Below, piece by piece: positions 45,565-55,590 of a stretch of DNA of 64,000 bases (its first letter is position 1; each line of letters begins with the position of its first letter). The translations under genes were made by a program, and so were the position numbers. The stretch covers positions 434,001-498,000 of the forward strand of contig CAVOQD010000030.1 in NCBI GenBank assembly GCA_963698255.1, given 5' to 3'. Source of the DNA: JAWKOK01 sp963698255 (lineage in GTDB: Bacteria > Chloroflexota > Anaerolineae > Caldilineales > Caldilineaceae). The notes beneath the pieces are model-generated. The model made no database searches, was not told the DNA's origin, and saw only the letters and a list, made by a program, of their open reading frames with translations.

Positions 45565-46966
45565 ATGACCCACCAACGTCCCAACATCGTTTTCATCTTC
45601 GCCGATGAATGGCGAGCCCAGGCCACCGGCTATGCCGGCGATCCCAACTGCCACACGCCCAATCTGGATGCGTTTGCGCGGGAATCGCTCAATTTTTCAC
45701 AGGCGACATCGGGCTGCTCAGTCTGCTGTCCCTATCGAGCCAGTCTGCTCACCGGCCAATATCCGCTGACCCACGGCGTTTTCATCAACGACGTGGAATT
45801 GAACCCCAACTGCTACTCGATTGCCAACGCATTCAACGATGGCGGCTACCGCACAGCCTATATCGGCAAGTGGCACGTCTATGGAAGCCCGGATGGCGAC
45901 TTCGGACGGCGGGAAGCCTACGTCCCCCGTGAGTACCAGCTTGGCTTCGACTACTGGAAGGGCTTCGAGTGCAACCACGACTACAACGAGTCGACCTACT
46001 TCTTCAACGACGACCCCACCGAACGAGAATGGGAAGGCTATGACGCCTTCGCCCAGAGCGAAGACGCCGCGGCCTACATCCGTGATCACGCCGGCGACGA
46101 CGAACCCTTCTTGCTGATGCTCTCGTGGGGACCGCCCCACTTCCCGCTGCACACCGCGCCCGAGAAATATCGGGCCGCCTACGAAAATCGAGAGATCGTG
46201 CTGCGTCCCAACGTGCCGACAGCGCTGCGCGAGCAGGCCCAGGAAGAGCTGCGCGGCTACTACGCCCACATCGCCGCACTGGACGACGCCTTCGCCATCG
46301 TGTCCGACGCCATCGACCAGACGGGTATTGCCGAGAACACCATCTTCATTTTCGCCGCCGATCACGGCGACATGCGCCAGAGCCAGGGTCTCGACACCAA
46401 GCTCTTCCCCTGGGACGAGTCGGTCTGCGTGCCATTTCTGCTGCGCTGGCCCAAGCTGGCGGAGACTCTGGGCCAGGAGATCTCGCTGCCCATCGACGGG
46501 CCGGATGTGATGCCCACGCTGTTGGGCCTTTGCGATCTACCGATTCCGGGCAGTGTCGAGGGCCGGGATTGGTCACCCTTCATCCGCGGCGAGGAGACGC
46601 CGACCGGCGAGGAGGCCGCCTTCCTCAACATGTCGGCCGAGTTCACCGAGTTGCTCTACAATGGGATGAAGGCCTACCGCGGGCTGCGACGATTCTCACT
46701 ACACCTACGTGCGCAACAGCGACGGCCCCTGGCTGCTCTACGACAATCAGGCCGATCCCTACCAGATGAGCAACCTGATCGGCCGCCCGGAACATGCCGA
46801 TCTTCAGGCCACGCTGGAAGCCCGCTTGCAGCAACGTCTGGACGACATGGGCGACGAGTTCCTGGACGGCTGGACCTACATCGAACGCGCCGGGCTGACC
46901 CACTACAAGGAGGTCAACATGGCGCCGCGACGGCAGTGGAGCGATCCCTTTGCCACAACAAATTGA
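45565..46966 (+). CDS. Sulfatase family protein (one frameshift)
   Basis: About 467 residues. MTHQRPNIVFIFADEWRAQA gives the first metal Asp; the formylglycine site is SGCSVCCPYRASLLTGQYP, a Cys-x-Pro-x-Arg motif with Tyr instead of Ser at the fourth place. YIGKWHVYG and IFIFAADHGDMRQSQG complete the metal site. The frame slips near 46690, followed by the usual C-terminal strand pair (HYTYVRNSDGPWLLYDNQAD). No signal peptide. It is distinct from the sulfatase at 38101. ATG 45565 has GAGGGAG upstream. Confidence 0.85.
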
Positions 46967-46989
46967 TCCAAGTAAGCCATCGGTCAATA

Positions 46990-47083
46990 TAGACCGCGGA
47001 TGCAGCGGATTAGGCGAATTCTCGCAGATTTAATCCGAAAAATATCCGGTTTCGTCCGCCAAATCCGCCAAATCCGCGGTCTA
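46990..47083. repeat. GCGGAT-type inverted repeat
   Basis: TAGACCGCGGAT at 46990 and ATCCGCGGTCTA ending at 47083, with tandem ATCCGCCAA units in the right arm. The outer 12 bp are identical to those of the element at 11183. Confidence 0.8.
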
Positions 47084-47131
47084 TCAATAGCAGCCTGAAT
47101 AGGTACGAAAACCAACCACCAGAGGAGCATC

Positions 47132-48070
47132 ATGAACAAACGTGAAGCAGTTCTGAGCCTATTGGACGACAGCGGGCCGCAGACCACCATCCCGGCTGCC
47201 TTCTTCCTGCACTTCGATCCGTCATGTCATCGAGGACAGGCGGCCATCGACAAACACCTGGCCTACTTCCGGGCGACCGACATGGACATCCTCAAGATCC
47301 AGTATGAGCACACTTTTCCGCGCGTTCCGGAGATCAAGAAGGCGGCGGATTGGTCGAAAATGCCGCTCTACGATGAAGAATTTTTCGCCGAGCCGCTGGC
47401 CGTGGTCGACGGACTGGTCAAGGCGGCCAAGGCCGAGGCGCTGGTACTGGTGACGCTCTACTCGCCCTTCATGTGCGCCGGCCATTCAACCAGCGATGGC
47501 ACGATCACCGACCATCTGAAGGAAGATGCTGAACTGGTCAAGCCGGGGCTGGAGATCGTGACTGAAAGCCTGATGACCTTTGTCAAGGGCTGTATTGCCC
47601 GCGGCGTGGACGGATTCTACATGTCGACCCAGGGCGGCGAGGCGGTTCGCTTCGAGGACAAGTCGATCTTCGAGCAGTATATCAAACCCACCGACCTGGT
47701 GTTGATGGAGGAGATCGACGGCGCCTGCGAGTTCAGCATCCTGCACGTCTGCGACTACCATGCACCCTACGACGATCTGAGCACCTACCTCGACTATCCC
47801 GGCGACATCGTCAATTGCAGCCAGCAGGTCGGCGACGACTGGCTGAGCGGGCAAGCGATCGTGGACCTCTTCGGTCGCCCGTTCATGGGCGGCATGGATC
47901 GCCACGGCGTGCTGGCCACAGGAACGCCGGCTTCCATCGAACACCGGGTCAACGAGGTCCTGGCCGCTGCGCCGGATCGTTTCATGCTAGGGGCGGACTG
48001 CACGTTGCCTTCCGACACGGACTGGGCCAACATCCGCACGGCTATCGACACGGCTCACGCTTGCGGATGA
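47132..48070 (+). CDS. Uroporphyrinogen decarboxylase (URO-D) family protein
   Basis: 312 residues, intact. URO-D-fold TIM barrel: NKREAVLSLLDDSGPQ, FHLHFD-like ordering in PAAFFLHFDPSCH, ALVLVTLYSPFMCAG, GVDGFYMSTQGGEAVRFEDK, and a C-terminal RFMLGADCTLPSDTDWANI. It groups with the methyltransferase-like members (MtaA/CmuA relatives) rather than HemE, because the haem-substrate arginine region is lost and there is no hem context. It would bind a corrinoid- or thiol-linked methyl group if it follows those relatives; this is uncertain. ATG 47132, with AGAGGAG upstream. Confidence 0.72.
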   Translation: MNKREAVLSLLDDSGPQTTIPAAFFLHFDPSCHRGQAAIDKHLAYFRATDMDILKIQYEHTFPRVPEIKKAADWSKMPLYDEEFFAEPLAVVDGLVKAAKAEALVLVTLYSPFMCAGHSTSDGTITDHLKEDAELVKPGLEIVTESLMTFVKGCIARGVDGFYMSTQGGEAVRFEDKSIFEQYIKPTDLVLMEEIDGACEFSILHVCDYHAPYDDLSTYLDYPGDIVNCSQQVGDDWLSGQAIVDLFGRPFMGGMDRHGVLATGTPASIEHRVNEVLAAAPDRFMLGADCTLPSDTDWANIRTAIDTAHACG

Positions 48071-48117
48071 GGATCAGAAGCCTGATAGTCCAATGATCTG
48101 TACATCAGGCACTTGTT

Positions 48118-48201
48118 TAGTTCGCACGCCCTTCGTGCGAACCGCAAGAAATAACTGAGGCTATTGTGGTGGACCCGTTCGCACGAAGGGCGTGCGAACT
48201 A
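48118..48201. repeat. Inverted REP pair (25-bp perfect arms)
   Basis: TAGTTCGCACGCCCTTCGTG.. (48118-48142) and its exact complement (48177-48201). Each arm contains the palindrome TTCGCACG-CCCTT-CGTGCGAA. Same two-REP architecture as 36582. Confidence 0.88.
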
Positions 48202-48252
48202 GACAACCAGATCCAAGAGTCAATTGATGGGCACGGCTGAATCCAGCGCCGT

Positions 48253-48310
48253 GTCCGCGCCCAAAGCGGACGCGAGGAGAGCGAAGCATCGGGGGCGCTC
48301 CGCTCTCCTC
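48253..48310. repeat. Two adjacent hairpins
   Basis: GTCCGC-N7-GCGGAC (48253-48271) and GAGGAGAGCG ... CGCTCTCCTC (48274-48310). The second could terminate transcription from either convergent gene, though no T run follows. Nothing coding in 48071-48364. Confidence 0.55.
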
Positions 48311-48364
48311 TTCAAATCCAGATCGAACAGGGATGTGAATCGAATGTGACGACGATCTTCTCGG

Positions 48365-48913
48365 TTAGTTGTAGTAGCTGGGCGCAAAGCGTACCTCGTC
48401 CACACCCAACACGGTTGCCATATTCTCCAGATTGGTCAGTTCCTCGGCGATCTTGCCGTCCTCGATGGTCAGGAAGCTCATCCCGGTCCAGGTGACCGGC
48501 TCGCCGCTATGGGCAGCGAGTGCGTAGTTGCCGACCTGCCCATTGGCCGTCCAGCAGACGGCGACCTGGTCTCCCTCGGCGGCCATTGCGTCAATGGTGT
48601 AGCTGAGATCCGGAACGGCATACTTGTAGTAGGCGGCCAGGAACGTTGTACCGTTCGGCCCGAGAGCCATACCGTCCTGGCTGCGATCCAGGCGCTCGAA
48701 GGTCGGCGCCAGAATGGTGTCGGCTGCCGCCAGATCCCCCTGGCTGAGCACCTGGCCGAAGTAGGTTTCGGCCACCTGCTTGTTGGCCGCCGCATTGGGG
48801 GTCGCCATCTCATCGCTCGAAGCCAGCAGCGACGCCGAAGAAAGCATCATCACCATCGTCAACGCCAACATGACAAAAACGATCCGCTTTAGCATAGTTC
48901 GCTTGCTCGACAT
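48365..48913 (-). CDS. Secreted SnoaL-like/ester cyclase family protein
   Basis: 182 residues. Sec signal peptide (KRIVFVMLALTMVMMLSSAS, cleavage probably after LLAS), then a cone-shaped NTF2/SnoaL fold: ANKQVAETYFGQVLSQGDL, LGPNGTTFLAAYYKYAVPDL, VAVCWTANGQVGNY and WTGMSFLTIEDGKIAEELTN. Many relatives are annotated as ester cyclases but lack known substrates. Export is visible; catalysis is not shown. Confidence 0.75.
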   Translation of the reverse strand: MSSKRTMLKRIVFVMLALTMVMMLSSASLLASSDEMATPNAAANKQVAETYFGQVLSQGDLAAADTILAPTFERLDRSQDGMALGPNGTTFLAAYYKYAVPDLSYTIDAMAAEGDQVAVCWTANGQVGNYALAAHSGEPVTWTGMSFLTIEDGKIAEELTNLENMATVLGVDEVRFAPSYYN

Positions 48914-49317
48914 TGTTCTCCTCCTTTTTCACACGTCGTCGTCGATTCGATTGTGCGACAGTCCACTTCGACCATCGCCCTTTCATCCGTCGACCGGCTC
49001 TCTCGATCCGGTCATGTCTGATTCTAGCAAGCACAGCGTGGCGGAAGCGTGGCGGCAGGCGTTGCAAGAACGTTGCAGAATTGGCGGGAAAGATTGGATG
49101 TTTCGGGCGGCATCACCACGTGCCGGGGACGGGCCAGACCATTTCCTCCATTGTGAAATGCTCTGGCCCGTCCCCGGCACGTTCGCGTTCATAGACGCCG
49201 AAGCTGTCGATCTCCGCCATTTCGACAGACATTTCAGTGGTATAATTGAGGTCGAGCGGCATGTCATGAGCGTTTCTACCTATTTCTGTCCTGAAATTAG
49301 CCCCTTGCAGGAGAAGT
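48914..49317. other. Intergenic region upstream of the large regulator gene
   Basis: 404 bases with no credible gene. The notable content is the perfect inverted repeat at 49120-49180. A purine-rich GCAGGAGAAG just before 49318 is the regulator's ribosome binding site. Confidence 0.5.
49120..49180. repeat. Inverted repeat GTGCCGGGGACGGGCCAGA
   Basis: 19-bp perfect arms (49120-49138 / 49162-49180), with an inner ATTTC...GAAAT pair inside the loop. Confidence 0.85.
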
Positions 49318-52300
49318 ATGGTCATGTCTCAGCTATCGTTCCGGCTCTTCGGTTCCCCACAGATTGAGATCGACGGCCGTCCGGTCGACTTCGGGCGACA
49401 CAAGGCGATGGCGTTGTGCGCCTACCTGGCCGTCACAGCCCAGCCGCACCGGCGCGACACGCTGGCGACCCTCTTCTGGCCATGGCAAGACCAGAGCAGT
49501 GCGCGGGCCAGCCTGCGACGCGTCCTCCACACCGCCACGCGCGCGGTCGGAAGCGAGCGCTTTGCACTCACTCGCGAGACCATCGGCTTGGTGCAAGGCC
49601 CAGATCTCTGGGTCGACGTACTACAGTTCAGGCAAGCCGTTGAGGCTTCTGGACGCGCCCCGTCCGGTCAACAGGCCGATGCTGCACGGATGGGGAAACT
49701 CAGTGCAGCGACCGACCTCTATCGCGGCGATTTTCTGGCAGGTTTCACCCTCCGCGACACGCCCGACTTCGACACATGGCAGTACATTACCGCGCAAGAT
49801 CTGCGACGTTCAGCCGTTAGCCTGTTGCAGCAGTTGGCCGAATTCCACCTAGAATGCGCTGAGTTTGAGCCAGCGATCACCTTCGCCCAACATTGGCTCT
49901 CGCTCGATCCATTGGACGAACGCGCGCACCGCACCCTCATCCGACTGCATGCCGGCGCCGGCAACCGAACCCAGGCCCTGCACCAGTACGACCAGTGTTG
50001 TCGCCTGCTAGAGAATGAGCTAGGCGTAACACCTGAACCGGAGACCATCGACCTGATCGATGACGTGCGGACCAATCGCTTCGCTGTGGCGTCGGCTGCC
50101 GAATCGGGGTCTTCTACGACCCCGGTCGTAGAACTGGGCAATGCCGACCCCCAGACAGATCCCCAGACAATACCGACCGCCGCTCCATATCCGGTCGCCC
50201 AGCCCATTTTGAGCGAAATCCGAACCTTGACCGCCCTCAGCCTGGCGGTCGAGTACGGTGAGGAGGAGGTTGCCGCAACCTCCCCACACGCTGAAACGGC
50301 GGGCCTGGAGGAGTTCAAGCAGGCGGTCCACACGCTGAGCGAGAGCGTCGACGCGGCAATTGACCATCTGGGCAGCGACGGCGGGCTGCTCTTCTTCGGC
50401 CTGTCTCGAAGCCATGAGGATGATGCAGAGCGGGCGCTCCATGTTGCCTTCGAGTTGGTACGCTTGGCCGCGGAATGCCACATTCGCATCGCCATCGGCA
50501 TCAAGAGCGGCGAGGCATTCGTCTCCGGCGATGATCTTCCAGTTGTAGGCGGATCCCTGGCGAGCCGGACAGCCATGCTTCAGCGCAAAGCAGCGCTCGG
50601 CCAAGTCCTGGTCGACCGGCATACATGGCGGCGCACCCGTGATGCCTATCATATGGCCCCGCTTTCAACAGCAGAGCGCGCGCAGGGCGTTGGCGGACCC
50701 GTCTACATCGCCGGCGGACCGATGGCCCAGCCACTCAAATCTCGTGGCATCCTGGGGCTGCAATCTGAACTCATCGGTCGCGAGTACGAGCTGGCCGGCC
50801 TACTTGCAGACTGTCGAGAAATTTCGGATGGACGGGGCAAGCTCGTCTTCGTGATCGGCAGCGCCGGCGTCGGCAAGTCGCGTCTGATCGGCGAACTGCG
50901 AGAGGCCCTCGAACGCGCAGCAGAGGATGACCCGTCTCCACTCTGGCTGGAGGGCCGCTGTCTTGAGATGAGCATGTCGACCGGCTACGCACCGTTCCGA
51001 GCGATGATCGGCGGCTTCTTCAGCCGGGATGCCGATGTTGATCCCTCAGCGTTGGCCACGCATGTCGAAGCCAGTCTCAAGCAGATGGCCTGTCGCCACA
51101 AGTTGGATGCAACTGAGACGGCAGAGATGGGCGCGGCGCTTGGCGGCCTGCTGTCGATTCACTACGGCACAGATTGGGATGAGCGCCTGAGCAAGGTGAA
51201 TGCAGCCCAGGTGCGTGCCCGCACCATGGCCGCGATCCAGACTTTTCTGCGCGTGCTGGCGGCTGAGCGACCGCTGATTCTCGTCATCGACGACGTTCAC
51301 TGGGCCGACGATCTGTCAACGGATCTGATTGTCGACCTGATGACGATGGTCACAGACAACCCTGTTCTACTGCTCTGCGTTCTTCGCCCCGATCCGGCCG
51401 ACCGTCTCCAGCAGTTGACCTCGGCGGCAGCCAACAAGTGTCCAGGCAACTACCGCGAGATCCGGCTACACGAGTTGTCACCGGAACAGAACCGGCAGAT
51501 GATCGCTTCGTTGCTCAAGGTGGAAGCGCTCTCGTCAACGATCCGAGACTGGATCCTGGCACGGACCCAGGGCAACCCGTTCTTCACCGAAGAGGTCGTG
51601 CGTGCGCTCATCGATGCCGGCATCATCGTGCGGGGAGAAAGCGGCTGGCATTCGAGCCGGCAGGAGGATGACGAATCGGCCGCCGACACAGTGCCCTACA
51701 ACATCGACAGCCTGATCCACAGCCGTGTCGACCGGCTCGACCCTGACTCAGCGCCGACACTTGCAGATCGCGGCCGCGCTGGGTCGCACCTTTTCGCTGC
51801 CGCTCCTGGAACGGCTGGTCGATGATCCCGCGGTCTTGGCAGATCATCTACAACTTTGTCAACGGCGCGGTTTCATCTACCTGGAACGATCCGGTCCCGA
51901 ACCTGAGTATTCCTTTCAGCATGTGTTGACACAGGAAGCCGTCTATCGGATGTTGCCCCAGGATGATCGCTTCGGCATCCACGGGGAGGTGGTCAAGGTC
52001 ATCGAGTCGATCTTCGCCGACCAGCTTGATGCAAAGATTGAGATCTTGACCCACCACGCCGCTCGCACCCAGGATCACACCAGGGCGAGCCTCTATCTTG
52101 CCCGGGCCGCAGAAAAAGCGCGGCAGATCCTATCTGAACCAGGACGCCATCCGCCTCTTCGAGCAGGCCTTGGAACGGTTGAAGTTGCTCGACCAGGGGG
52201 ATCAATCATCAGAATTCGGACAGCGACAAGCCCACCTCTTCTATCAACTGGGGCGCACCTACTACGCCGAAGGTCAGTTCGATCTGGCCGAATCCGCGCT

Positions 52301-53936
52301 ACGAGAGGCCATAGCCGTCGGGCAGGCCAGTGAGATCGAGATGCGGACGCTAGCGCGCTACTACTACTGGCTGGGTGAAGCGTTGTTCTGGCAGAACCAC
52401 GCGGTTGAACTGTTGGAGATGGCCCGTGAGGGTCTAGCCCAACTTGGAACCGAGGTGGAAACGGTTGGCGGTGCGATGCTGACGGGCCATCTCGCCATCG
52501 CAACCGCCTTCTTGTTCGGCCAGAAGCCATTTGTGGCCATTGCTGAAAGACTAGCCGGCTTCATCCGCGATCTCCCCTTCTCCGAGGAGCTATCCCCGGC
52601 ATTTCACCATGCCATCGATGCCTCTACGTTTGCCAAAAATGTCGAACGAGCGCTTGAACTCATCAATGCCCTGGAGAACCGCTCCCGGCAAAACAACGAT
52701 TTGAACTCGTTGGCCAAAGCGCTCTTTATACGCGGTCGTCTGGCCAAAATGACCGGCGACTTCGTCGCTTCAATTGCACCGCTGCAAGAGGCGCTCAGAC
52801 TTACAGGCAAGACCGGCGAGGCGACCATGCAGGGCTTTGCGCTGGAAGCACTCTTGATGGACTATTGTCTACTGGGTCGTATCGATGAGGCCCGCTATTG
52901 GGCGGAACAGATCGATGACTCGGGATCGCAATTGGGCGCCTGGATCGACTTAATGCGTGGGACCGTCTTCCTGTGCGCCGGCGATACGACGGTTGCCGGC
53001 CAAAGACTGATTCGTTGCATGCAAGACAGTCGCCGGACAGGACTGATGAATTCCTTGGCCACTCACCTGACAATCGGGCGGTGCCTGATGGCCGAGGGCA
53101 AGTTTGACGAAGCCGGCCGGCGCATGCTGGCCGTGCTTGAGTCCGCCGATGCCTATCGCGAGTTGGCTTCGAATGTACCGGAATTGAAACCGGCGCTACC
53201 CGGTTGCCTATCGCTACTCCAAGAAGCCATGGGCGATGAGGAAGGATTCAACCGGGTTTGCAACCAGCTTCAGCAACAGATACACGTCGGCAGCCCTCAT
53301 TTCACACAGTGGCGGTTGACACCTGCCGCTCCCAGCGCCTTGGCGGGACCAGCCATTGCCACGGTCTTTGATCGATCGCTCACCGGTCCATGGATATGGC
53401 ACGATCCGTACGGCGACTGCTGCCACCGGCTCCACGATGGCCTCATCATCGAAGCCGCTGATGGGCGCGATCTCTGGTTCGTCAACTACAGCGCGCCCCG
53501 GTTCACGCAGCGAGTCGAAGGCGATCTTGCCGCCGAGGCGACCTGTTCACCAGCCGACGACGGACGACCTACTATGGGCGGGCTGGTGATCTGGTTCGAC
53601 CGCTCCAATTTCGTACGCATGGATCGGGGGGCGCATGGCAAAAACGAGATCACCTTTCTGGGCTGTGTTGACAACGAGAACGCCATCTTTGGCCGTGGTC
53701 GTCTGCCGGGCGAGCGGATCACACTGCGGCTAGAGCGGATCGGCGATCAGATCCGCGCAGTGTGCCGCGTGCCTGACCAGCAGTGGTTTACGGTCGGCTC
53801 GGTCAACGTGCCGTTCGAGGGTCCGTACGAAATCGGCATTTTTGCCTGCGGCTACGTCGACCGTACCATCTATCCCGGCACGCCCGCGGGCGGCGGATCG
53901 TTGCGCTTCGAGTCGTTCCAGCTTTGCGGAAAATAG
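49318..53936 (+). CDS. Giant BTAD/SARP-STAND regulator with degenerate cyclase domain and C-terminal DUF1349-like domain (two frameshifts)
   Basis: About 1,539 residues. Domains in order: winged-helix DNA-binding domain (FRLFGSPQIEIDGRPVDFGR), BTAD helices (ATDLYRGDFLAGFTLRDTP), a cyclase-homology domain (~295-460) lacking the metal aspartates (DGGLLFFGLSRSHEDDAERA), STAND ATPase (Walker A FVIGSAGVGKSRLIGEL, Walker B LILVIDDVHWADD), a long TPR array, and from ~1,330 a jelly-roll resembling DUF1349/concanavalin-like domains (DLWFVNYSAPRFTQRVEGDL, MGGLVIWFDRSNFVRMDRG). Frames slip near 51745 and 52120. It is an AfsR/MalT-like one-component activator; the C-terminal domain may sense a carbohydrate. 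Its target is unknown. Confidence 0.78.
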
Positions 53937-54050
53937 ATGACGAGCGGCAATTACATCTGTGTCCCATCCTGCATTTATCTGTGGCAAGTCTTTTGTCTTG
54001 CAGTGGGCTCACCATTGATATCAATCTTCCCCGCTGAAAAATCTGTGGCT
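53937..54050. other. Gap after the regulator gene
   Basis: Contains CTGTGTCCCATCC / ATTTATCTGTGGCAAG-type dispersed repeat text like that at 10231 and 59190, then the 117-bp element. No gene in 53937-54322. Confidence 0.4.
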
Positions 54051-54168
54051 CTTCAGGATTTCAAGGGGTCTACGGCGAAACCTTCCAGGAAGATTCGCGA
54101 AGACCAGGTCATCACGAGGCCGATCTTCCTGGAAGGTGGTCAACGCCCCCTGAGATCCGAAAGAACCA
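54051..54168. repeat. 117-bp nested-hairpin element, copy B
   Basis: 118 bases, about 93% identical to 21819-21935 in the same orientation. Six of the seven substitutions are transitions, and the fully paired form is better preserved here. Internal stem CTTCCAGGAAGAT / ATCTTCCTGGAAG is perfect. Confidence 0.85.
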
Positions 54169-54322
54169 AATCTGTTTGGTCTGCATGGGTGCCCGCGATA
54201 TACTGAAGCCGTGTGTCGGGGAACGATGGGCATCGTCCAATGCGATGGATGCCCTTGTCGTATTCTGACCGCGTTCCCTCAAGAACCATTTCCGCCTACC
54301 CAGACCTTTGGAGCCGCAGACC

Positions 54323-55492
54323 ATGATCTCCATCGACACCGACTACCTGCTGGAAACCCTCAAGCAGTCCATCCGCATCAATTCCATCCTGCCCCATGAA
54401 GAGCCGCAGGCAGTCTACTTCGCTGAGAAGATCCGTGAGTTGGGCGTCGAGCCGGAGTGGCATGAAGTCGCTCCAGGCCGCCCCAACGTCTACGCCTCCA
54501 TCGACCTCGGCCCGTCCGACAAGTTTATGACCCTCACCGGCCACATGGACACGGTCGACATCGCCGCCAACTGGCCCACCGACCCCTTCGACCCCGTGCT
54601 CGTCGGCGACCGGCTCTACGGACTGGGTTCCATGGACATGAAGGCGGGCTGCGTCTGTTCGCTGGCCGCGTTCAAGGCGCTGCTGGACGCCACCGAGTTG
54701 CACGGCACGCTGGGCCGAGTCGGGCTGGCCTTCACCGTCGACGAGGAGGGCTACGGTATCGGGGCCAAGGCGCTGCTGGAGACCGAGTACGCCAGCAGCG
54801 ACGCCATGCTGCTGGGCGAGCCTTACTTCGGCTGCGAGATCGGCGGTCCTGACGAGGCGCTGCCCATCGGCTTGACCGGCAAGGTGCTCTACAAGCTGAC
54901 GGTCACTGGTCGCATGGCCCACGCCTTCTACCCCGAACGGGGCGTCAACGCGGTGGAGGACGCCGGCAAGATCCTGGCCGCGCTGGACCGGCTCAAGATC
55001 GGCCAACATCCCGAGTTCGGCAGCGGCAACTACTCGACGCTCAAGGTCGAAGGCGGCTACAAAGAGTACGCCGTCGTCGTACCGGAGACCTGCGAGATCA
55101 TCATCTCGCGGCTGACCGTGCCCGGCGAGACACGCGAGACCGCCGTGGCCGACATGCGCGCCCTCATCGACTCGCTGGATCTGGCCTGCGACGTGACCAT
55201 CGAGACGCCGCCTCCCTTCTACGAACCCTATGCGCTGGAACGCGATACGCCGCTCATGCGCACCTTCATCGACACCTATCGCGAGGTCGTCGGCCAGCCG
55301 CCCGACTGGCAAGCCCGCCGCGGCATCGAGGACGCCAACATCTACGTCGCCGAAGCCGGCATTCCCACCATCACCCTGGGCCCTGCCGGCCAGGGCGCCC
55401 ACGAAGCCGGCGAGTTCGTCAAAGTCTCGACGCTGGAACCGGTGGCGAGGATCTATGCGGAGACGACGGCGAGGTTTTTGGGGGGAAGGTAG
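54323..55492 (+). CDS. M20-family metallopeptidase (ArgE/DapE-like)
   Basis: 389 residues, intact. Zinc ligands in LTGHMDTVDIAANW and LGSMDMKAG; catalytic Glu and ligand in FTVDEEGYGIGAKAL; dimerisation-domain His in GRMAHAFYPERGVNAVED; C-terminal His in GAHEAGEFVKVS. It hydrolyses an N-acyl or dipeptide substrate (acetylornithine deacetylase and succinyl-diaminopimelate desuccinylase are the model members). No arg or dap gene is nearby, so the substrate is open. ATG 54323 is preferred because GGAG lies nine bases upstream. Confidence 0.87.
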   Translation: MISIDTDYLLETLKQSIRINSILPHEEPQAVYFAEKIRELGVEPEWHEVAPGRPNVYASIDLGPSDKFMTLTGHMDTVDIAANWPTDPFDPVLVGDRLYGLGSMDMKAGCVCSLAAFKALLDATELHGTLGRVGLAFTVDEEGYGIGAKALLETEYASSDAMLLGEPYFGCEIGGPDEALPIGLTGKVLYKLTVTGRMAHAFYPERGVNAVEDAGKILAALDRLKIGQHPEFGSGNYSTLKVEGGYKEYAVVVPETCEIIISRLTVPGETRETAVADMRALIDSLDLACDVTIETPPPFYEPYALERDTPLMRTFIDTYREVVGQPPDWQARRGIEDANIYVAEAGIPTITLGPAGQGAHEAGEFVKVSTLEPVARIYAETTARFLGGR

Positions 55493-55540
55493 GCTGCGTG
55501 GGGCGTGGGTAGCATTGTACACCTCGACTCCTCCGCCGGC

Positions 55541-55582
55541 CCATTGACAATTCACAATTGAGAATTCACCATTAACCATTGA
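55541..55582. repeat. Heptamer array (CAATTCA/CCATTGA family, 6 units)
   Basis: CCATTGA, CAATTCA, CAATTGA, GAATTCA, CCATTAA, CCATTGA, contiguous. The same family is in the GT39 gene at 27596. It ends eight bases before the truncated kinase remnant. Confidence 0.8.
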
Positions 55583-55590
55583 GATCTCCC

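Noticed and set aside
50200..50700. Functional adenylate cyclase inside the large regulator
   Set aside because: Neither of the two metal-binding aspartates is present in the cyclase-homology region.
21819..54168. Composite transposon bounded by the two 117-bp elements
   Set aside because: The copies are 32 kb apart in direct orientation with no transposase and no target-site duplications. The enclosed genes look like the ordinary chromosomal set.
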